Origin: Oscillatoria sp. CS-180
GTDB lineage: Bacteria > Cyanobacteriota > Cyanobacteriia > Phormidesmidales > Phormidesmidaceae
Direction of reading: 5' to 3'
NCBI RefSeq assembly: GCF_028330965.1
Contig: NZ_JAQMUB010000077.1
Coordinates: 1-56,493, forward strand
Length of the DNA stretch: 56,493 bases
Shown here in pieces: positions 9,900 to 18,787 of this stretch. Position 1 is the first letter of the stretch, and each line of letters opens with the position of its first letter. Made by a program: the position numbers and the translations under genes. The notes under the pieces were generated by a model. It saw nothing but the letters and a program-made list of their open reading frames with translations. It made no database searches and was not told the DNA's origin.

Positions 9900-12314
9900 T
9901 TAAGTTGCTGCCGCTTCAGCAGAGTTAACGGTGAAGACCATGTCGTTGAAGTCGAAATCCTTCCAATCTTCGAAGGACCAAACGTTACCCTCACGCTGAA
10001 TGCGGCTAGAGCCGACAACGGCATCACTGATCGTCGCGAGATCATCTTCGTTACCGCGAATCAACAGTGCCGGTGCATAGTACACACCACCTGCCAACAT
10101 CAAAGTCTCGTCCAGGCTCTCCATGTTCTCGACAAACAGAGACGGACTCTCCAGCAGTACCTCACGAACGGCGTCCTCATAGCCGTCTTGGCCCGGCAGG
10201 ATACCGTTCACGGCACCGTTAGCGTCAGTCTGATAGAACTGTAGGATGTTGTCGTAGGCAGCCTCTCGGCTCAGCGTGACGCTGGCGGTTACCTCCCCGT
10301 CAAAACCAGTCAGGTCAAGTAATTCAGTCACAGGACCGCCGCCACCCGTGGAACCCTCCAGAACGGTGTCATCGCGGAAGGCCAAGTTCTGCAAGCGAGT
10401 ATCTTCAGCCCGTCCGGTGTCAGCTTCATCAAACGCAGTTTCAAAGAAGTTGTCGAACAGATATTCAGCCAAAGCATCCTGCTCAGAACCGTCTGGTGCA
10501 AAGGTCGCTTCACCTGTCCGAGGGGCGTCCTCTTCCTGCTCCAAATCTTGATAGTTGGTGCCAAATTGAGGGAACGGATAACCGTCGCCACCCAGTCCAG
10601 TGGGATTGCCGAGGTCGTCAGTCCGCTCATTCGCCAAAAAGCCCAAAGTGACGATCCGAACAGTCTCGTTGGGGTCACCCACCAATTCGCCGTTCTCGAC
10701 TAAGACATCTAGAATGTTGCCGTCTTCGTCCTTGATAGCAGCAGATTGGATGCGATCGTTCGGCTCCGCAGTCAAGTCAAAGCTAAACTCCACACCGCTA
10801 ACTTGAGGAAAACGACCCTGAGTATTAGAGTCGTCTGGACTGCTAGCTGCAACACCGTGCTCTAGGACAGCAACCAAGCCCTCGCGAGTAATATCTAATA
10901 CGGTTAGACCGTTGTTGAAGCGCAGGGTATTCGCGATATCCGTTTCCGAGATGCCACCCTCAGGTTTTACACCGGGAATTTCTTCGTTGGGCAGCTCTTC
11001 AGCTTCTGTACCACCGGCAGGAACAATCACCCGGCCAATATCATCCCGGATGCCACCGCCGTTCTTAATCGAAACGAGGATGCTGTCATCACCAGTAATT
11101 TCTTTGGCAATCTCTAGGTTGGCATCAGCCGTCAAGTTGCCCAAGTTGGTTTCCTGGGTCCGCACGCTGCCGCGAGTACCGTCGAGATAAACCTCACTGA
11201 TACCGAAGACATTGCTTTCTTTAGCTTCGATCACAACGCGCAGTGCGTCTACGATTTCCTGAATTTCAGGGTCAACTAAGTTTTCTGCATTTAGATCAGC
11301 AACTCCTTGCGCGTCTGTGGCATAGGCACCGCTGATTTCAGGATCATAGCTGTCAGGTTTGATGACGCCGTTCTCATCAAAATCGATGACCAGACGACCG
11401 ACATACCTATAGTTGCCGTCGGTGTTAACAACCGCAACCGGATTGCCATCAGCGCCCGTTTGGATGATGGGATAAACGCCTTGAGCGGTGTCACCCTCGC
11501 GGAGGCGATCAGTCTCGTCTACCAAACGAGTATTAGAGCCACCGGCAACGATGATATCAACATCAGTTAGACGATTGGCTAACTCCTGCTCGATCGCAAT
11601 CTGCTGCATGTGAGACAGCACAATCACTTTGTTGATACTGGGGTCAGTCGCCAATAGAGCGTCTACATCAGTCTGAATTTCAGCAGCCAAAGCGTCCAGC
11701 TGCTCAGGCGTAGGATTGCCATCGAAATCCCCGGGTCGAACAGTGACATCGTCGGGGCTAGCGATCGTGGTAATCGTAGGCGTGGTTGCACCAACTACAC
11801 CGATCTTTTCGCCGTTAACGTCAATGACGGTGCTGGCCGCGATGCTGTTGGGTTGAGGAGCCGCTGCATCGGAGACCACCAAGTCAGCCAGGTTGGCATC
11901 CGTGCTGAAGTCAAGGTTGGCGCTGAGGTAAGGAAAAGCCGTACCGCCATAGGTTTCATCAATATCCGGCGTTTCAGGGTCGTCTTCCCCACCTGCAACT
12001 AAATCACGAATTAGCCCAGTACCAAAGTCAAATTCGTGGTTCCCCAGAGCGATCGCTTGAAACCCAAGCTCATTTTGAATCAAGATGTCAGCGCGACCTG
12101 GACCCCCATAAACCTCCTCAGACGCTGTGAAAAAGAGTCCGGGTAAAATCGCATCACCAGAGGACAGAATCAAAGTGTTATCTTCAATCCCATCTGCACC
12201 AATATCTTGTGCCTGTAAAGCATTCAGCACAGCCGAAAACTGAGGCGCATCGTCTAAAGCCGGAATCCCTGCTTCTTGGTCAGCCGTATGCAGTAGTTCA
12301 AGCGTAAAGTCCAT
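9900..12314 (-). CDS. 5'-nucleotidase/metallophosphatase-like secreted protein with C-terminal DUF4114
   Basis: The open frame runs to 12347, but the ATG at 12312-12314 is the better start: GAGGG lies about five bases upstream and the first beta strand (MDFTLELLHTAD) begins there, giving 804 residues. Residues 1 to about 320 are a calcineurin-like metallophosphatase with SSGDAILPG, ALGNHEFDFG and VLSHMQQ. A 5'-nucleotidase C-terminal domain follows (about 370-610: VRTQETNLGNLTAD, NGGGIRDDI, FNNGLTVLDI). The last roughly 120 residues are DUF4114. Family knowledge predicts hydrolysis of extracellular nucleotides. Two metal-binding motifs are unusual: HTADQEAG in place of HTNDxHG, and AGGSNTRL in place of GGHxH. 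The activity may therefore be altered. The DUF4114 module is almost identical to that of the upstream protein (6372-9557), so a shared export or anchoring route is likely. Confidence 0.88.
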   Translation of the reverse strand: MDFTLELLHTADQEAGIPALDDAPQFSAVLNALQAQDIGADGIEDNTLILSSGDAILPGLFFTASEEVYGGPGRADILIQNELGFQAIALGNHEFDFGTGLIRDLVAGGEDDPETPDIDETYGGTAFPYLSANLDFSTDANLADLVVSDAAAPQPNSIAASTVIDVNGEKIGVVGATTPTITTIASPDDVTVRPGDFDGNPTPEQLDALAAEIQTDVDALLATDPSINKVIVLSHMQQIAIEQELANRLTDVDIIVAGGSNTRLVDETDRLREGDTAQGVYPIIQTGADGNPVAVVNTDGNYRYVGRLVIDFDENGVIKPDSYDPEISGAYATDAQGVADLNAENLVDPEIQEIVDALRVVIEAKESNVFGISEVYLDGTRGSVRTQETNLGNLTADANLEIAKEITGDDSILVSIKNGGGIRDDIGRVIVPAGGTEAEELPNEEIPGVKPEGGISETDIANTLRFNNGLTVLDITREGLVAVLEHGVAASSPDDSNTQGRFPQVSGVEFSFDLTAEPNDRIQSAAIKDEDGNILDVLVENGELVGDPNETVRIVTLGFLANERTDDLGNPTGLGGDGYPFPQFGTNYQDLEQEEDAPRTGEATFAPDGSEQDALAEYLFDNFFETAFDEADTGRAEDTRLQNLAFRDDTVLEGSTGGGGPVTELLDLTGFDGEVTASVTLSREAAYDNILQFYQTDANGAVNGILPGQDGYEDAVREVLLESPSLFVENMESLDETLMLAGGVYYAPALLIRGNEDDLATISDAVVGSSRIQREGNVWSFEDWKDFDFNDMVFTVNSAEAAAT

Positions 12315-13299
12315 ATATCCCTCGTATAGTTGAGAAGCAGACAGCACAACAAGTCAGGACCGACTAAAATCGACACCCGTCCTGAAGTATTGACGAAACC
12401 AAATCAGCGCACAGCAATCAAAAGCCAGCACTACCCGGGGTGGAACCGAGACCTCACTTCAACGGCGCTCTTTAAAGCGACATTAGGCACACGCCGACTG
12501 GAGACAGCGAAAGCATCTCCCTCGCGGCCCTTAGCCAGAACCCTGGGCAACTATAAGACTTCCAATTGTGTTCACCAGTAACCTTCTCAGACGAAAGTAA
12601 AGCGACGGTAAAGCCACACTTAAGACTTCGTATAAACACGGAGCATTCATCATCGCTTTATAACTTTTGGAAGCAACTTGACGTGACCTTCACGAAGTTT
12701 CCCTATGGAAGACCATCAACTTTGCGAAGGTTAGCTATGACAACGTTACTTTCCTTGATGAATTGCTCAGGAATCCTCCTGTGTTTAGAAACAGTCTTTG
12801 CAGTAGATGTGACGAAGATTACTCTTACATAGCTGGCTGAGGTTAAGCCCTGATTAGCCAGTAGTCAATCTATAGCTTTAACTATCTAGTGGTCTGTCGC
12901 TCAGATTCAACCCCTTCTGCATGCCCATGCTGTGGCATCTCTTTGTGTACCAGAGGCGGGTATGTTCACAGAAACTATTTTGGGTAAAAAATGTAACGAT
13001 TTAGGATCCGTGTGCGATCGCAAGATTCAGCATCTTTACCACAAAATTTTCTTGGAGATAAGGTCTCAAAAAGTCCCTTTTCACGAGGACATTCAATAAA
13101 AAAGTCAATCCAGTCAAGATTTAGAGGGATTAGAGACCAATTTCTTTAAACTTGCTTCACAGTCAAACTGCTACCGTTTGAATCGAAATAGCAGCTAGTA
13201 CGGCTAAGTAATTTTAAGACACTCCACCCTGCGTCTCTACACGGACTTTTGTAAACCGATGGGCCATCTCACATTCACCTTTATTAAAGGCCACCCCTT
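12315..13299. other. Intergenic region with one end of an inverted repeat pair
   Basis: This 985-bp gap separates the minus-strand secreted-enzyme genes from the plus-strand FG-GAP genes. It must hold both promoters, but I cannot place them with confidence. CTAGTGGTCTGTC at 12886-12898 recurs in inverted orientation at 18563-18575, beyond the FG-GAP pair. Just after it a short stretch can be read as a Cys-pair sequence (CPCCG), perhaps a transposase scrap. No gene is supported here. Confidence 0.4.
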
Positions 13300-15681
13300 A
13301 TGTCTTTTACCCCCACAATTAACCTTTCAGATTTAGACGGTAGCAACGGCTTTGTCATCAATGGCGTTGATAGGGATGACCGTTCGGGTCGTGCTGTCAG
13401 TGACGCCGGAGACATCAACGGCGATGGCATTGATGATTTGATCATTAGCGCTCCCAATGCTGACCCCAGCGGTCGGTTTGAGGCTGGAGAGAGCTACATC
13501 GTTTTCGGCTCCGGTAGCGGCTTTGGAGCTAGCTTAGAGCTGGCTGTGCTCGACGGCAGCAACGGCTTTGTCATCAATGGCATCGATAGCAGAGACTTTT
13601 CCGGGGGGGCCATTAGCAGTGCTGGTGATGTCAATGGCGACGGCATTGATGACCTGATTATCGGTGCGCGGGCAGCTGACCCTAACGGTATTGATAGTGC
13701 CGGAGAGAGCTACGTCGTTTTCGGCTCTAGTAGCGGCTTTAGAGCTAGCTTAGAGCTGTCTGAGCTCAACGGCAGCAACGGCTTTGTCATCAACGGCATT
13801 GATAGCGAAGACTCTTCGGGTGATACCGTCAGCAGCGCTGGAGACATCAACGGCGATGGCATTGATGACATCGTCATTGGCACATCCTCTGCTAACCCCA
13901 ACGATATCGATAACGCTGGCAAGAGCTATGTGATTTTTGGCTCCACAGCAGGGTTCGGGACTAGCCTCGAACTGTCTGAGCTCGATGGTAGCAACGGCTT
14001 TGTTATCAACGGCATTAATAGTTATGACTCTTCGGGTGTTGCTGTCAGCAGCGCTGGCGATGTGAATGGCGATGGCATTGACGATCTGATTATCGGCGCA
14101 CCTGGGGCTGACCCCAATGGCAATAACGGCGCTGGAGCAAGCTATGTTGTCTTTGGCTCCAGTAGCGGCTTTGGGGCCAGTTTAGAGCTGTCTGCGCTCG
14201 ACGGCAGCAACGGCTTTGTTATCAACGGCATTACGCCGTTGGACAGTGTAGGTACTTCTGTCAGCAGCGCTGGCGATGTGAACGGCGATGGCATTGATGA
14301 TCTGATTATTGGCGCACCCGCCGCCGACCCTAACATTGATGTTATTATTCCATTTCCCAGACCTACTCCAAGCATCGGAGAAAGCTATGTTGTCTTTGGC
14401 TCTAGCAGCGGCTTTGGGGCCAGCTTAGAGCTGTCTGCGCTCAACGGTAGCAATGGCTTCACTGTTATCGGTGAGGGGGGCAATGATTTAGGTCTGTTTG
14501 TCAGTGGTGCCGAAGACGTAAACGGCGACGGCCTTGATGACCTGATTATTGGTGCCCGTGGAGAGAGCTATGTGATTTTTGGCTCCACGGAAGGCTTCGG
14601 AGCCAGCCTAAAACCCTCTGATCTGAATGGCAGCAACGGCTTTACCATCAGCGGTTACTCTACTGCTTTAAGCGGCGCTGGAGACGTTAACGGCGATGGC
14701 TTCAACGACCTGATTATGGGCTCATCTGGAGCTGACATCAATGGTGTTGACTCTGCCGGACAGAGCTATGTGGTCTTTGGCGCAAGCCCTGAGTCGATAT
14801 TCGCTTCGAATTTGGTATTCACTTTTGAACAGTTTGTTCAGTACCAGGCCATCGATGAAGGTTCCACTTTGCCCTTCAGTGAAGACCTCTATTTACTGGC
14901 TAACCCTGACGTTCAGGTGGCTGTGGATCAAGGAGGCTTCACCAGTGGCTTAGAGCACTTCACGCAATTTGGTGACGCTGAGGGACGAGCAACATTGCCG
15001 TTGGATCTTGAGGTTGGCGGTCTTCGACTATCGGCGCTCTTCGATGAAACTTACTATCTCAGTCAGCATGGTGATATTGCGATCGCGGTAGAACAGGGCG
15101 TCTTCAGTAGTGGCTTTGAGCACTTTGTCCTATCCGGTGTGGCCGAAGGACGTAGCCCCAGCAGCTACTACGATGAAGCGATCTACTTCGCCAATAACAC
15201 CGACGTGGCCGCTGCCGTGAATAACGGCACGATTACCAGCGGGCTGATTCACTACTTAACCACCGGCCACATCGAAAACCGTACTGCTAGCGCACTGTTC
15301 AATCCCCAAGACTATCTGCTCAACAACGGTGATGTGCAAGCGGCGGTGGAGGCTGGCGCTTTTGACAGTGCCTTTGATCACTTCATTGAGGCCGGAGCCG
15401 AAGAAGGTAGAGTCTCGCCCCTGCTGTTTGAAGAGGCGTTTTACCTCTCTCAGAATCCTGACGTCGCGGCGGCTGTTGATGCGGGTAGCTTTGCTTCCGG
15501 CTTTGAACACTACGTCAGCATTGGGCAAGGAGAGGGTCGCGACCCCAGCATCTTTTTTGATGAAAGTACTTATCTGGAGGCCAACCCAGACGTGGCTGAG
15601 GCCGTTGGCAATGGTGCTTTTTCCAGCGGCATGGAACACTTTTTCCGCAGCGGGCGGGCTGAAGGCAGACCCCTGGGATAA
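13300..15681 (+). CDS. FG-GAP (integrin-alpha-like) propeller protein with C-terminal NPDVAAAV repeats, copy 1
   Basis: The product is 793 residues. Residues 1 to about 500 hold seven FG-GAP units, each with a calcium-loop core of the type VNGDGIDDLIIGA followed by GESYVVFGS, as expected for a seven-bladed propeller. Residues about 510-793 hold six units of about 45 residues of the pattern YLLANPDVQxAVxxGxFxSGxEHFxxxGxxEGR, a repeat seen in secreted calcium-binding proteins. There is no signal peptide. A cell-surface or extracellular adhesion role is inferred, not shown. The ATG is supported by the tandem paralogue, whose upstream bases and first codons match closely (ATGTCTTTT, then a near-identical stretch). 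The repeats are very similar at the DNA level, so slippage or recombination between units is likely. Confidence 0.88.
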   Translation: MSFTPTINLSDLDGSNGFVINGVDRDDRSGRAVSDAGDINGDGIDDLIISAPNADPSGRFEAGESYIVFGSGSGFGASLELAVLDGSNGFVINGIDSRDFSGGAISSAGDVNGDGIDDLIIGARAADPNGIDSAGESYVVFGSSSGFRASLELSELNGSNGFVINGIDSEDSSGDTVSSAGDINGDGIDDIVIGTSSANPNDIDNAGKSYVIFGSTAGFGTSLELSELDGSNGFVINGINSYDSSGVAVSSAGDVNGDGIDDLIIGAPGADPNGNNGAGASYVVFGSSSGFGASLELSALDGSNGFVINGITPLDSVGTSVSSAGDVNGDGIDDLIIGAPAADPNIDVIIPFPRPTPSIGESYVVFGSSSGFGASLELSALNGSNGFTVIGEGGNDLGLFVSGAEDVNGDGLDDLIIGARGESYVIFGSTEGFGASLKPSDLNGSNGFTISGYSTALSGAGDVNGDGFNDLIMGSSGADINGVDSAGQSYVVFGASPESIFASNLVFTFEQFVQYQAIDEGSTLPFSEDLYLLANPDVQVAVDQGGFTSGLEHFTQFGDAEGRATLPLDLEVGGLRLSALFDETYYLSQHGDIAIAVEQGVFSSGFEHFVLSGVAEGRSPSSYYDEAIYFANNTDVAAAVNNGTITSGLIHYLTTGHIENRTASALFNPQDYLLNNGDVQAAVEAGAFDSAFDHFIEAGAEEGRVSPLLFEEAFYLSQNPDVAAAVDAGSFASGFEHYVSIGQGEGRDPSIFFDESTYLEANPDVAEAVGNGAFSSGMEHFFRSGRAEGRPLG

Positions 15682-15818
15682 AAAAACTGCTCTCTAGACA
15701 GCTGAACCAAGAAGGTAGCAGCTGATGGAGCCTCCTCTAATCTCAACACGGCCATCTCATACAGAATCACACATTCAATGGGTCGTCTCACGTATCCCTC
15801 TATCAAAGGTCAATCCTT

Positions 15819-18230
15819 ATGTCTTTTCCCTCCACAATTAACCTTTCAGAGTTAGACGGCAGTAACGGCTTTGTTCTCAACGGTCTCGGTAACGGGGATA
15901 GATCAGGCACTGCTGTTAGCAACGCCGGAGATATCAACGGCGACGGCATCGACGACCTAATTATCGGTGCTCCCCAAGCTGACCGAATGTTTGATGTAAA
16001 GACCGGCAAGAGCTATGTCGTCTTTGGCTCCACGGACGGTTTCAGCGCTAGCCCAGATCTCTCTGCACTCGACGGCAGCAATGGTTTCACGATTCAAGGT
16101 TTTAACATCATTGACTCTGCTGATGACTTTAACTACTCCGGTTATGACGTCAGCAACGCTGGAGATATCAACGGCGACGGCATCGATGATCTGATCATTG
16201 GTGCCCCTCAGACTGACGTCAATGACAACCGCAATGCTGGAGTGAGCTATGTGATTTTTGGCTCCACAGCTGGCTTCGAAGCCAATCTGGAATTGGCTGC
16301 ACTCAACGGCAGCAACGGTTTTGCCATTAACGGCATTGATGGCTACGACTACTCAGGACGTGCAGTGAGTGGTGCTGGAGACATTAATGGCGATGGTTTT
16401 GATGACCTAATCATCGGCGCAGATTGGGCTGACCCCAACGGTAACTCTGGTGCTGGGGAGAGCTATGTGGTCTTTGGCTCCAGCGGCGGCTTTGGGATTA
16501 ACTTTGAGCTCTCTGCACTCAACGGCAGCAACGGCTTTATCATCAACGGCATCGACAGCGGTGACTATTCAGGACGTACGGTGAGCGGCGCTGGAGATAT
16601 TAATGGCGACGGTCTCGATGACCTGATTATTGGTGCCCGTAGAGCTGACCCCAATGGGATCCCCTTGGCCGGAGAGAGTTATGTGGTCTTTGGCTCCACG
16701 GATGGCTTCGGCGTCAGCCTAGAGCTCTCTGCACTCGACGGCAGCAACGGCTTTGTCATCAATGGTGCCGATAGGGGCGACTTTTCGGGACGTGCCGTCA
16801 GCGGTGCTGGAGATGTCAACGGCGATGGCATTGATGACCTGATTATTGGTGCCGATTTTGCTGATCCTAACAACGTTGACTATGCCGGAGAGAGCTATGT
16901 AGTCTTCGGCTCCACGGACGGTTTCGCCGCCAACCTAGAGCTCTCTTCGCTCGACGGCAGCAATGGTTTTGTCATTAACGGGATTGATCGCAGTGACTTT
17001 TCAGGACGTGCTGTCAGCGGTGCTGGAGATGTCAACGGCGATGGCATTGATGACCTGATTATCGGTGCCTTCAATGCTGACCCCAATGGGCAAGATCAGG
17101 CCGGAGAAAGTTATGTTGTGTTCGGTTCCAGAATCGGCTTCGAGGTCAGCTTGAATCTGTCTGCCCTCAACGGTCGCAACGGCTTCGTCATGAACGGCGT
17201 TGATCGCAGCGACTATTCAGGCTATGCCGTCAGTGGTGCTGGAGACATTAACGGTGACGGCCTCGATGATCTGATCGTGGGTGCTTTCAATGCTAGTCCT
17301 GAAAATACCTTCAACTTTAGTGGCGGAAAGAGCTATGTAGTGTTTGGCTCAAGAATTGCTCCGGTGTTTACCTTTGAGCAGTTCTTTCTGTATCAGGCCC
17401 TTGATGAGGGCACCAACCTGCCCTTTAGTGAAGCCCTCTATCTGCTGGCCAATCCTGACGTTCAAGCAGCGTTAGATCAGGGTGTCTTTGAGAGTGGTTT
17501 CGAGCACTTTACTGAGTATGGCGAATCCGAGAGGCGAGCAACAATACCGCTGGATCTCGAAGTCGGTGGTCTCCGGCTCGCAGCACTCTTTGATGAGACG
17601 GACTATCTCAGTCACAATGCCGATATTGCTACCGCAGTCAAACAGGGTGTCTTCAGCAGTGGCTTCGAACACTTCGTCCTGTCCGGGCTGGCAGAGGGCC
17701 GCAACCCCAGCAGCTACTATGATGAGGCCACTTACTTCGCTAACAATGCTGATGTGGCGGCGGCTGTGGAGGACGGCGCATTCACCAGTGGCCTGGTTCA
17801 CTATCTGACCATCGGCCACATCGAAAACCGCGTCGTTAGCACACTGTTCAATCCCCAAGACTATCTGCTTAACAACAGTGATGTACAAGCGGCGGTTGAT
17901 GCTGGAGCCTTTGACAGTGCCTTTGAACACTTCATCGAGGCGGGTGCAGAAGAAGGTCGGGTCTCAACCCTACTGTTTGAAGAGGCGTTTTACCTCTCCC
18001 AGAATCCCGATGTTGCAGCTGCTGTCGATGCGGGCAGCTTAACGTCCGGCTTCGAGCATTACGTCAGTGCCGGACAAGGAGAGGGGCGCGACCCCAGCGC
18101 CTTGTTTGATGAAAGTGCTTACCTAGAGGCCAACCCAGACGTGGCTGACGCTGTCATAGCGGGTGCTTTTTCTAGTGGCTTTGAGCACTTCTTCCGCAAT
18201 GGTCGGGCTGAGGGCAGGCCCTTAGCGTAG
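15819..18230 (+). CDS. FG-GAP (integrin-alpha-like) propeller protein with C-terminal NPDVAAAV repeats, copy 2
   Basis: The product is 803 residues and is a tandem paralogue of the gene at 13300-15681, separated by 137 bp. It has seven FG-GAP units (INGDGIDDLIIGA type) and then six NPDVAAAV-type units. The last 280 residues are nearly collinear with copy 1 (TDYLSHNADIATAV, YFANNADVAAAV, FYLSQNPDVAAAVDAG), while the propeller loops differ more (DRMFDVKTGKS, NSGAGES). It is probably secreted without a signal peptide. The upstream 35 bp match those of copy 1 (CTATCAAAGGTCAATCCTT against TTATTAAAGGCCACCCCTT), so the duplication included the translation start region. Confidence 0.88.
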   Translation: MSFPSTINLSELDGSNGFVLNGLGNGDRSGTAVSNAGDINGDGIDDLIIGAPQADRMFDVKTGKSYVVFGSTDGFSASPDLSALDGSNGFTIQGFNIIDSADDFNYSGYDVSNAGDINGDGIDDLIIGAPQTDVNDNRNAGVSYVIFGSTAGFEANLELAALNGSNGFAINGIDGYDYSGRAVSGAGDINGDGFDDLIIGADWADPNGNSGAGESYVVFGSSGGFGINFELSALNGSNGFIINGIDSGDYSGRTVSGAGDINGDGLDDLIIGARRADPNGIPLAGESYVVFGSTDGFGVSLELSALDGSNGFVINGADRGDFSGRAVSGAGDVNGDGIDDLIIGADFADPNNVDYAGESYVVFGSTDGFAANLELSSLDGSNGFVINGIDRSDFSGRAVSGAGDVNGDGIDDLIIGAFNADPNGQDQAGESYVVFGSRIGFEVSLNLSALNGRNGFVMNGVDRSDYSGYAVSGAGDINGDGLDDLIVGAFNASPENTFNFSGGKSYVVFGSRIAPVFTFEQFFLYQALDEGTNLPFSEALYLLANPDVQAALDQGVFESGFEHFTEYGESERRATIPLDLEVGGLRLAALFDETDYLSHNADIATAVKQGVFSSGFEHFVLSGLAEGRNPSSYYDEATYFANNADVAAAVEDGAFTSGLVHYLTIGHIENRVVSTLFNPQDYLLNNSDVQAAVDAGAFDSAFEHFIEAGAEEGRVSTLLFEEAFYLSQNPDVAAAVDAGSLTSGFEHYVSAGQGEGRDPSALFDESAYLEANPDVADAVIAGAFSSGFEHFFRNGRAEGRPLA

Positions 18231-18469
18231 TTAGTCCGAGTTCGGGATAAGAATTAAAGGGGTTACTAGGAGACTTTAAGGGCCAAATCCCGTCTCGGGG
18301 GGGGCGCAGGACGGGGTGAGCCTTTCCGAGGACTTAATCCACCCCGTCAGTCCCTCCCTGAAGAGGAAAGTCACGGGCTTTCTCTTAACCCGGACTGAAG
18401 TTAGTTAGAAATGGGTACCGCATTCTGAAGACTGTGCACTTAGTGCTTTGTCAATATCCAAAAGGTGTG

Positions 18470-18590
18470 TATTCATAGGTTGGCGTAGAACGAAGTGAAA
18501 CCCAACCTTGACAAGGGTTAGGTTGGGTTTTCTGACGGCAACCCAACCTACAAATTGAAAACTGACAGACCACTAGTAGTCTGTCGAAGC
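18470..18590. repeat. Dispersed palindromic repeats
   Basis: Two repeats lie in the 557-bp gap after the FG-GAP pair. One is the inverted TAGGTTGGGTT/AACCCAACCTA element (about 18476-18552), of a type common in cyanobacteria. The other is a 22-bp near-palindrome, GACAGACCACTAGTAGTCTGTC, at 18563-18584. Its left half is the inverse of 12886-12898. The remainder of 18231-18787 shows no gene. Confidence 0.6.
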
Positions 18591-18787
18591 TAAATTTCCG
18601 GGTTGAGATAGGGGTAGGGGGATAGTCCCAGGGATCGCTGCATCAAATCATAAGAGGCTGAGTAAACACCCTTTTCCCTCCCTTTTATTCTTGACTGAAC
18701 ACGAGGTGGGTACCCTTGAGGTAGAGTCACCTCGGCCTCTGTTTCCAAGATTTATTTGCCACATTTAAGCTGATTGCCTTTGCCACC

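Noticed and set aside
12330..12832. Plus-strand open frames of 83 and 88 codons upstream of the FG-GAP genes
   Set aside because: No ribosome binding sites, no recognisable family, and unusual composition; treated as chance frames.
5997..13299. Pho box upstream of the secreted phosphoesterase genes
   Set aside because: I looked for tandem CTTAACCT-like repeats and saw none convincing in the upstream gaps.
15256..17930. Minus-strand open frames of 127 and 152 codons in the FG-GAP genes
   Set aside because: They occur at equivalent places in both paralogues only because the sense repeats are conserved; no start sites or family matches support them.
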